Part shown: piece by piece, positions 18,315 to 24,854 of the stretch
How positions within the stretch are numbered: the first letter of the stretch is position 1
Layout: each line of letters opens with the position of its first letter
From: Pseudomonadota bacterium
GTDB lineage: Bacteria > Pseudomonadota > Gammaproteobacteria > Burkholderiales > Rhodocyclaceae
Direction of reading: 5' to 3'
DNA: 54,280 nucleotides
Assembly: GCA_018241685.1 (NCBI GenBank)
Contig: JAFEDJ010000040.1
Coordinates: forward strand, 1-54,280
Notes under the pieces: generated by a model
The model's database searches: none
Told to the model about the DNA's origin: nothing
The model's input: only the letters and a program-made list of their open reading frames with translations
Translations under genes and position numbers: made by a program

Positions 18315-19091
18315 TTACTGGTTCTTGAATTCCGGCTTGCGCTTCTCGACGAAGGCGGCCATGCCTTCTTTCTGGTCGTCCAGCGCGAAGGCGGAATGGA
18401 ACACGCGGCGCTCGAACAGCAGGCCTTCGTTGAGGCTGCTCTCGAAGGAGCGGTTCACCGATTCCTTGATCATCATGACCACCGGCAGGGAGTAGCCGGC
18501 AATGGTCTCGGCGGCCTTGAGGGCCTCGTCGAGCAGCTGGTCGGCGGGGATCACGCGGGCGACGAGGCCGGACTTCTCGGCTTCGGCCGCGTCCATCATG
18601 CGGGCGGTCAGGCACAGGTCCATGGCCTTGCCCTTGCCGACGGCGCGGGGCAGGCGCTGGGTGCCGCCGGCGCCCGGCAGGATGCCCAGCTTGACTTCGG
18701 GCTGGCCGAACTTGGCGGTGTCGGCGGCGAAGATCATGTCGCAGCTCATCGCCAGTTCGCAGCCGCCGCCGAGGGCGAAGCCGGCCACCGCGGCGATGAT
18801 CGGCTTGCGGCAGGTCTTCACGCGTTCCCAGTTGCGGGTGATGTAGTCGCCCTTGTAGGCGTCCATGTAGCTGAAGTTGGCCATCATCGTGATGTCGGCG
18901 CCGGCGGCGAAGGCCTTTTCGGAGCCGGTGATGACGACACAGCCGATGTTCTCGTCGGCCTCGAAGCCGTTGAGGGCCACGCCCAGTTCGTCCACCAGCG
19001 CGTCATTGAGGGCGTTGAGGGCCTTCGGACGGTTGAGGGTGATCAGGCCGACCTTGCCACGGGTCTCGACGAGAATGTTCTGATATTCCAC
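18315..19091 (-). CDS. Enoyl-CoA hydratase
   Basis: 258 residues, standard crotonase length. It adds water across the 2,3-double bond of enoyl-CoA esters. The oxyanion-hole motif AAGADI, the catalytic glutamates in ALGGGCELAMSCD and PEVKLGILPGAGGTQRLPR, and the C-terminal YSLPVVMMIKESVNR region are all present. The start is a GTG at 19091, chosen because AGGAG lies six bases upstream and the protein then opens VEYQNILVETRGKVGLITLNRP, as in related enzymes; the longer frame extends into the upstream gene. It is the last gene of the leftward acyl-CoA operon, 26 bases after the CaiB/BaiF gene. Confidence 0.93.
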   Translation of the reverse strand: MEYQNILVETRGKVGLITLNRPKALNALNDALVDELGVALNGFEADENIGCVVITGSEKAFAAGADITMMANFSYMDAYKGDYITRNWERVKTCRKPIIAAVAGFALGGGCELAMSCDMIFAADTAKFGQPEVKLGILPGAGGTQRLPRAVGKGKAMDLCLTARMMDAAEAEKSGLVARVIPADQLLDEALKAAETIAGYSLPVVMMIKESVNRSFESSLNEGLLFERRVFHSAFALDDQKEGMAAFVEKRKPEFKNQ

Positions 19092-19117
19092 TTGGTTCTC
19101 CTGTTGTCGCTGTTTTA

Positions 19118-20263
19118 TTAGAGTGCCCCCGCCGTGCGCAGCCCGTCGATCTCCGCCGGGGTGAACCCCCAGTCGGCGAGCACGTCCTCGCCGGTGCCAT
19201 CGACGACCGGTGGACGGGGCTGCGCGGGAATGCTGCGGCTGAAGCGTGGGGCCGGGGCCGGCTGCACGACGCCGCCGACCTCGATGAAAGTGCCGCGAGC
19301 CCGATTGTGCGGGTGTTCGGGCGCTTCGTCCATGTCCAGAACGGGCGCCACGCAGGCATCGCTGCCTTCCAGTAGCGCGCACCAGGCGTCGCGGCTGCGA
19401 CTTGCCAGATGGGTGGCGAGTCGCGTCTTCAGTTCCGGCCAGCGGCTGCGCTCCCATTGCTGGCTGAAGTCCGGGTCGTCGATGCCGGCCTTATGCAGGA
19501 ACAGCGCGTAGAACTGGGGTTCGATGGGGCCGATGGAAATGTACTTGCCGTCGGCGCAGCGGTAAGTGTCGTAGAAGGGCGCGCCGCCGTCGAGCAGGTT
19601 GGTGCCGCGCTGCTGCGACCACTGGCCCATGGCCTTGAGGGTGTACATCATGCTCATCAGCAGCGCCGAACCGTCAGTCATCGCCGCGTCCACCACCTGG
19701 CCGTGGCCGGAGTTGCGCGCCTCGGTCAGCGCGGCGAGCACGCCGACCACCAGCAGCATCGCGCCACCGCCGCAGTCTGCCACCAGGTTGAGGGGCACGA
19801 CCGGCTTGCCACCGGCCTCGCCGATGGCATGCAGCGCGCCGGACAGCGAAAGGTAGTTGATGTCGTGGCCGGCGCTCTGGGACAGGGGCCCGTATTGGCC
19901 CCAGCCGGTCATGCGTCCATAGACGAGGCGCGGATTGGCGGCCAGGCTCTCGTCGGGGCCGAGGCCCAGGCGCTCCATCACGCCGGGGCGGAAGCCTTCG
20001 ATCAGGATGTCGGCGCCGGCGACGAGGCGCCGTGCGGCGTCGAGGCCCTCGGTCTTCTTGAGGTCGAGGCGCACGACGCGGCGGCTGCGGTTGAGGATGT
20101 CGCGCTGCGGATCGAAGATCTCGAAGCCGGGCTTGGCATTGGGGGGCGGCTTGCGCTCGATGCGCACCACCTCGGCGCCCAGGTCGGCGAGGATCATGGC
20201 ACCCATCGGGGCCGGGCCGAGGGCGGCGAATTCGACGATTTTTACGCCGTGGAGAGGACCCAT
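19118..20263 (-). CDS. CaiB/BaiF family protein, alpha-methylacyl-CoA racemase-like
   Basis: 381 residues. Class III CoA-transferase fold. The AMACR signature AGHDINYLSLSGAL with His133 and Asp163 (NLVADCGGGAML), 30 residues apart, matches the catalytic His/Asp pair of methylacyl-CoA racemase (His126 and Asp156 in the mycobacterial enzyme). It should interconvert the R and S forms of 2-methylacyl-CoA so that the S-specific dehydrogenase can act. GAAGGAGA precedes the ATG at 20263. Placement between an acyl-CoA dehydrogenase and a hydratase supports oxidation of 2-methyl-branched acids. A true CoA-transferase function is less likely but not excluded. Confidence 0.88.
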   Translation of the reverse strand: MGPLHGVKIVEFAALGPAPMGAMILADLGAEVVRIERKPPPNAKPGFEIFDPQRDILNRSRRVVRLDLKKTEGLDAARRLVAGADILIEGFRPGVMERLGLGPDESLAANPRLVYGRMTGWGQYGPLSQSAGHDINYLSLSGALHAIGEAGGKPVVPLNLVADCGGGAMLLVVGVLAALTEARNSGHGQVVDAAMTDGSALLMSMMYTLKAMGQWSQQRGTNLLDGGAPFYDTYRCADGKYISIGPIEPQFYALFLHKAGIDDPDFSQQWERSRWPELKTRLATHLASRSRDAWCALLEGSDACVAPVLDMDEAPEHPHNRARGTFIEVGGVVQPAPAPRFSRSIPAQPRPPVVDGTGEDVLADWGFTPAEIDGLRTAGAL

Positions 20264-20425
20264 GCGTGTCTCCTTCCTGATTGGTTCTGGTGCAGGCATG
20301 CGCGGGAACGTGCGCTGCAATCGCAACGCGGCCCCCGAAATCGAGAGGCGGAACGCAACCGTAATCGAGTACGGGAGCGCTCCGCCCGCGCGAGAGCGGG
20401 GGCCGTGGCGGGTTAAGGCCTGGCT

Positions 20426-21562
20426 TTATTCAGCGGCGATGCTGCGGCCGATGACCAGGCGCTGGATGTCGTTGGCGCCTTCGTAGATCTGGCAGATGCG
20501 CACGTCGCGGTAGATCCGCTCGACCGGGAAGTCGCTGGTGTAGCCGACACCGCCGTGGATCTGGATGGCGTCGGAGGCGATCTTCTCGGCGGCTTCGGAG
20601 GCGAACATCTTGGCCATCGAGGCTTCCTTCAGGCAGGGCTTGCCGGCGTCCTTCAACTGGGCGGCGCGCCACACCATCAGGCGGGCGGCGTCGAGCAGGG
20701 TGTTCATGTCGGCCAGCTTGAAGTTGACCGCCTGGTGCTCGATGATCGGTACGCCGAAGGTGACGCGCTCCTTGGCGTAGCGCACGGCAGCTTCGAAGGC
20801 GGCGCGGGCCATGCCGATGCTCTGGGCGGCGATGCCGATGCGGCCGGCTTCCAGGTTGGAGAGGGCGATCTTGTAGCCTTCGCCTTCCTTGCCGAGCAGG
20901 GCGCTGGCCGGTACGCGGCAGTTCTCGAGGATGATCTGCACGGTGTCGGAGGCGTGCTGGCCCATCTTCTCTTCGGTGCGGCCGACGATGAAGCCGGGCG
21001 TGGCGGTCGGCACCAGGAAGCAGGAGATGCCCTTCTTGCCGGCGGCCTTGTCGGTGACGGCGAAGACGATGGCCATCTGGGCGTGCTTACCGGTGGTGAT
21101 GAACTGCTTGACGCCGTTCAGCACGAAGTGGTCGCCGTCGCGGTCGGCGCGGGTGGTGATGGCCGCCGCATCGGAACCGGTGTGGGGCTCGGTGAGGCAG
21201 AAGCAGCCGAGCTTCTCGCCGCGGGCCAGCGGCTTCAGCCATTCTTCCTTTTGCGCATCGGTGCCGTACTTCTGGGTGATGCCGCAGGCCAGGGAGTTCT
21301 GCACCGAGACGACGGTGGAGGTGGCGCCGTCGCCGGCGGCGATCTCTTCCAGTGTCAGCACCAGGCTCATGTAGTCCATGCCGGCGCCGCCCCATTCCTC
21401 GGGCACCACCATGCCCAGTGCGCCGAGTTCGCCGAGTTCCTTGAGGGCCTGGGCGGGGAAGGTATGGTGCTTGTCCCATTCGGCGGCGAAGGGAGCGAGG
21501 CGCTCCTGCGCAAAGGCACGCATGGAGTCGCGGATCATTTCCTGTTCTTGGGTGAGGATCAT
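20426..21562 (-). CDS. Acyl-CoA dehydrogenase, short or branched chain
   Basis: 378 residues, normal for the family. It oxidises acyl-CoA to 2-enoyl-CoA with FAD and passes electrons to ETF. Visible signatures: FCLTEPHTGSDAAAI and the FITTGKHAQ region binding FAD, the catalytic base glutamate in IYEGANDIQR, and QIHGGVGYT before it. MILTQEQEMIRDSMRAFAQE is a typical N-terminus. The start ATG is at 21562. It lies 16 bases after the thiolase gene in the leftward operon. Specificity for 2-methyl-branched substrates is inferred from the adjacent AMACR-like and HSD10-like genes. Confidence 0.95.
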   Translation of the reverse strand: MILTQEQEMIRDSMRAFAQERLAPFAAEWDKHHTFPAQALKELGELGALGMVVPEEWGGAGMDYMSLVLTLEEIAAGDGATSTVVSVQNSLACGITQKYGTDAQKEEWLKPLARGEKLGCFCLTEPHTGSDAAAITTRADRDGDHFVLNGVKQFITTGKHAQMAIVFAVTDKAAGKKGISCFLVPTATPGFIVGRTEEKMGQHASDTVQIILENCRVPASALLGKEGEGYKIALSNLEAGRIGIAAQSIGMARAAFEAAVRYAKERVTFGVPIIEHQAVNFKLADMNTLLDAARLMVWRAAQLKDAGKPCLKEASMAKMFASEAAEKIASDAIQIHGGVGYTSDFPVERIYRDVRICQIYEGANDIQRLVIGRSIAAE

Positions 21563-21578
21563 CGTGTGTGTCCTTTCC

Positions 21579-22766
21579 TTACAGCATCTCGACGGCCAGG
21601 GCGGTCGCTTCGCCGCCGCCGATGCACAGGCTGGCAATGCCGCGCTTGCCGCCGGTCTTCTTCAGTGCGCCAAGGAGGGTGGCGATGATGCGGGCGCCGG
21701 AGGCGCCGATCGGGTGGCCGAGGGCGCAGGCGCCGCCATGGATGTTGACCTTGGCGTGGTCCAGCTTCAGATCGTGGATGGCTGCCATGGTGACGACGGC
21801 GAAGGCTTCGTTGATCTCCCACAGGTCCACGTCGGCGGTGGTCCAACCGGTCTTGGCGAGCAGCTTTTGCATGGCGCCGACCGGGGCGGTGGCGAACAGG
21901 TTGGGCTGGTGGGCGTGGGTGCTGTGGCCGACGATCTTGGCGATGGGCGTGAGGCCCTTGGCGGCGGCGGTCGATGCGCGCATCAGCACCAGCGCGGCGG
22001 CGCCGTCGGAGATGGAGCTGGAGTTGGCCGGGGTCACGGTGCCGTCCTTGCGGAAGGCCGGCTTCAGGCTGGGGATCTTCTCGATGTTGGCCTTCGGCGG
22101 CTGCTCGTCGCTGGTGATGGTCACGTCGCCCTTGCGGCCGGCAACGGTGACGGGGGTGATTTCCCACTCGAAGGAGCCGTCCTTGATGGCGGCCTGGGCG
22201 CGGGTCGTCGAGGCGATGGCGTAGGCGTCTTGCGCTTCGCGGGTGAAGCCGTAGTTGCCGGCGCAGTCCTCGGCGAAGGTGCCCATCAGGCGGCCCTTCT
22301 CGTAGGCGTCTTCAAGGCCGTCGAGGAACATGTGATCCATCACCTGGCCGTGGCCGAGGCGGTAGCCGCCGCGGGCCTTGGGCAGCAGGTAGGGGGCGTT
22401 GGTCATGGACTCCATGCCGCCGGCGATCATCACCTCGTTGGTGCCGGCCAGCAGCAGGTCGTGGGCGAGCATGGTGGCCTTCATGCCGGAGCCGCACATC
22501 TTGTTGACGGTGGTACAGCCGGTGGACAGCGGCAGGCCGGCGCCCAGCGCAGCCTGGCGGGCCGGGGCCTGGCCCTGGCCAGCGGGCAGCACGCAGCCGA
22601 AGATCACTTCTTCGACGGCTTCGGCGGAGATGCCGGCGCGCTCGACGGCGGCCTTGATGGCTGCGCTGCCGAGCTGCGCAGCGGTGAGGCTGGCGAAGTC
22701 GCCCTGGAAGCCACCCATCGGGGTACGGGCGGCGGAGACGATGACGATCGGGTCGTTGGTGCTCAT
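21579..22766 (-). CDS. Acetyl-CoA C-acyltransferase (thiolase)
   Basis: 395 residues. The nucleophilic cysteine is Cys91 in NKMCGSGMKA; the catalytic histidine sits in GGACALGHPIGASG; and the second cysteine is in SLCIGGGEATAL. NEAFAVV is the fourth family block. It cleaves 3-ketoacyl-CoA with free CoA, or runs in reverse. In this operon the expected substrate is 2-methylacetoacetyl-CoA, giving acetyl-CoA and propionyl-CoA. It starts 32 bases after the SDR gene; the frame extends far upstream, but ATG 22766 opens the conserved STNDPIVIVSAARTPMGGF. Confidence 0.95.
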   Translation of the reverse strand: MSTNDPIVIVSAARTPMGGFQGDFASLTAAQLGSAAIKAAVERAGISAEAVEEVIFGCVLPAGQGQAPARQAALGAGLPLSTGCTTVNKMCGSGMKATMLAHDLLLAGTNEVMIAGGMESMTNAPYLLPKARGGYRLGHGQVMDHMFLDGLEDAYEKGRLMGTFAEDCAGNYGFTREAQDAYAIASTTRAQAAIKDGSFEWEITPVTVAGRKGDVTITSDEQPPKANIEKIPSLKPAFRKDGTVTPANSSSISDGAAALVLMRASTAAAKGLTPIAKIVGHSTHAHQPNLFATAPVGAMQKLLAKTGWTTADVDLWEINEAFAVVTMAAIHDLKLDHAKVNIHGGACALGHPIGASGARIIATLLGALKKTGGKRGIASLCIGGGEATALAVEML

Positions 22767-22798
22767 GGTGTGCCTTTCGCGAATTCGGTGAGGGGGAC

Positions 22799-23563
22799 TT
22801 ACTTGGCGGCCATGCGGATGGCGCCGTCGAGGCGGATTACTTCGCCGTTCAGGTAGCTGTTGCTGAAGATGTGCTCCACCAGCGCGGCGTACTCGGCCGG
22901 CTTGCCCATGCGGGAGGGGAAGGGAACCATCTTGCCGAGGGCTTCCTGCACGTCGGCGGGCATGCCGAGCAGCATCGGGGTTTCCATGATGCCGGGGGCG
23001 ATGGTCATCACGCGGATGCCGGTGCGGGACAGCTCGCGGGCGATCGGCAGGGTCATGGCGACCACGCCGCCCTTGGACGCGGCGTAGGCAGCCTGGCCGA
23101 GCTGGCCGTCGAAGGCGGCCACCGACGCGGTGCTGACGATCACGCCACGCTCGCCGCCGGCGTTGGGTTCGTTCTTGCTCATGATCTCCGCGGCGAGGCG
23201 GGTCATGTTGAAGGTGCCGATCAGGTTGATGTTGATGGTGCGGGCGAAGGACTCCAGCTTGTGGGCGCCTTCCTTGCCGACGACCTTCTCGGCCGGGGCG
23301 ATGCCGGCACAGTTCACCAGGCCACGCAGGGTGCCCAGCTCGACGGCGGCGGCGAAGGCGGCCTTGGCGCTGTCCTCGCCGGTCACGTCGGTGGCGACGA
23401 AGCGCGCGTTGGCGCCCAGTTCGAAGGCCTTGGCTTCGCCGGCTTCCTTGTTCACATCGGCCAGCACGACCTTGCCGCCCTTGGCGACGATCATCTGCGC
23501 GGTCGCTGCACCCAGGCCCGAGCCGCCGCCGGTCACCACGAATACGTTGTTCTGGATATCCAT
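22799..23563 (-). CDS. SDR 3-hydroxyacyl-CoA dehydrogenase (HSD10-like)
   Basis: 254 residues. A classical short-chain dehydrogenase: NAD site TGGGSGLGAATA at 11-22, NCAG motif in LVNCAGIAP, catalytic Ser in STASVAAFDGQ and YAASK (Tyr and Lys). The AGIAPAEKV, NLIGTFNMTRLAA and TIAPGIMETPML stretches are like type II 3-hydroxyacyl-CoA dehydrogenase (HSD10), which oxidises 3-hydroxy-2-methylbutyryl-CoA. It is the first gene of the leftward acyl-CoA operon, with GAGAGA before ATG 23563. The divergent AraC-type regulator on the other side of the 244-base gap is the probable controller. Confidence 0.92.
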   Translation of the reverse strand: MDIQNNVFVVTGGGSGLGAATAQMIVAKGGKVVLADVNKEAGEAKAFELGANARFVATDVTGEDSAKAAFAAAVELGTLRGLVNCAGIAPAEKVVGKEGAHKLESFARTININLIGTFNMTRLAAEIMSKNEPNAGGERGVIVSTASVAAFDGQLGQAAYAASKGGVVAMTLPIARELSRTGIRVMTIAPGIMETPMLLGMPADVQEALGKMVPFPSRMGKPAEYAALVEHIFSNSYLNGEVIRLDGAIRMAAK

Positions 23564-23670
23564 CTATCTCTCTCCTCGTTGCTGTCGGCTGAAGGGTCCG
23601 CCGGGGCGGACACGATGTGGGGCGCAGTCTAGGCACAAGCCCCGCCGGCTTCCATGCCTAAAACGCTCAA

Positions 23671-23693
23671 TGTGGATGATAGAATTTGCCACA
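23671..23693. promoter_or_regulatory. Dyad in the divergent regulator/operon gap
   Basis: TGTGG and CCACA are spaced by 13 bases around a TAGAAT that could be a -10 box on the plus strand. It lies roughly midway in the 244-base gap between the divergent AraC-type gene and the acyl-CoA operon, a plausible regulator site. A GGGGC/GCCCC hairpin follows to its right. Confidence 0.35.
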
Positions 23694-23807
23694 TCGAAGG
23701 GGCGCAAAGCCCCGTGTGGCGCGGCGAGGCGCGGTTCCGGCAAGCCGTCGGCGGTGTGCTTCCGGGGCTGCGTCCCGACCCCTTTCCTTGTTCCTGTTTC
23801 CGGCCGG

Positions 23808-24836
23808 ATGTCCATGAGCGAACCCACGTCCGACAAGGGCACGATCTCCATCGGCTTCGTCCATGAAGCGCTGGTGGAAGTTCGCGCGCGCGGCATCGAC
23901 GCGGACGCGCTGCTGAACCAGGCCGGCATCTCGCCGGAGCTCCTCAACGCGCCGCAGGCGCGGGTGTCGTCGGAGCATTTCGCGGTGCTATGGCATCTCA
24001 TCGCCCAGTCGATGGACGACGAGTTCTTCGGCATGGACTCCCATCGCATGAAGGCCGGCAGCTTCACGCTGCTGTGTCACAGCGTGATCCATTGCGACAC
24101 GCTGGAGCGGGCGCTGCGCCGGGCGCTGCGCTTCTTCCGGCTGCTCCTCGACGACCTGGAGGGCGTGCTGGTGCGCGATGGCGAGACGGCCCGCGTCGAG
24201 ATCATCGATCGCCAGGCCGAGCCGCGGCGGGCCTTTGCCTACGGCACCTTCCTGATCATCCTGCACGGCCTGGCCTGCTGGCTGATTGGGCGGCGCATCC
24301 CGTTGGGCCACGCGCGCTTCCGTTGCCTGGAGCCGGACTTCAGCGCCGAATGGCGGGTGCTGTTCTCGCCGGACCTGCGCTTCGGCGACGCATGCACCGA
24401 GATCGCCTTTCCGGCCGAATTCCTTGACATGCCCACCGTGCAGAGCGAGCGCACGATGAAGCTGTTCCTGCGCAGTGCGCCGGCCAATTTCCTGGTCAAG
24501 TATCGCAACAGCGAAGGGCTGGTGGCGCGCATCCGCCGTCGCCTGCGGCGGATGCCGCCGGATGCCTGGCCGGACTTCGAGACCCTCGCCCAACAACTGC
24601 ATTTTTCGGTGTCCACGCTGCGCCGGCACTTGCTCGACGAAGGCCAGTCCTACCAGTCGATCAAGGACGACCTGCGCCTTGACCTGGCGATCAGCCAGCT
24701 CAGCCATTCGGACAAATCGGTGCTCGACATCGCGCTGGAGCTGGGCTTCGCCGAGGCCAGCGCCTTTCACCGGGCGTTCAAGAAGTGGACCGGCGCGCGG
24801 CCGGGCGAATACCGGCGCGCCCTCGCCGGACACTAG
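23808..24836 (+). CDS. AraC-family transcriptional regulator
   Basis: 342 residues. The N-terminal part (DADALLNQAGISPELLNAP to about residue 200) fits the Arabinose_bd ligand domain found in OruR/MmsR-type regulators. The C-terminal ends with two helix-turn-helix units: FETLAQQLHFSVSTLRRHL and KSVLDIALELGFAEASAFHR, the second with the AraC signature FHRAFKKWTGARPGEYR. It probably senses a product of branched-chain acyl-CoA metabolism, since it is divergent to that operon; the ligand is inferred. ATG 23808 or 23814 could be the start, both with poor ribosome sites. The HD-GYP gene begins 18 bases after its stop. Confidence 0.88.
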   Translation: MSMSEPTSDKGTISIGFVHEALVEVRARGIDADALLNQAGISPELLNAPQARVSSEHFAVLWHLIAQSMDDEFFGMDSHRMKAGSFTLLCHSVIHCDTLERALRRALRFFRLLLDDLEGVLVRDGETARVEIIDRQAEPRRAFAYGTFLIILHGLACWLIGRRIPLGHARFRCLEPDFSAEWRVLFSPDLRFGDACTEIAFPAEFLDMPTVQSERTMKLFLRSAPANFLVKYRNSEGLVARIRRRLRRMPPDAWPDFETLAQQLHFSVSTLRRHLLDEGQSYQSIKDDLRLDLAISQLSHSDKSVLDIALELGFAEASAFHRAFKKWTGARPGEYRRALAGH

Positions 24837-24854
24837 CGGAAAGGGAGCATCCCG

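Noticed and set aside
20555..21688. 377-codon frame antisense to the acyl-CoA dehydrogenase
   Set aside because: Shadow of a certain gene; Gly/Ala/His-rich with no motif.
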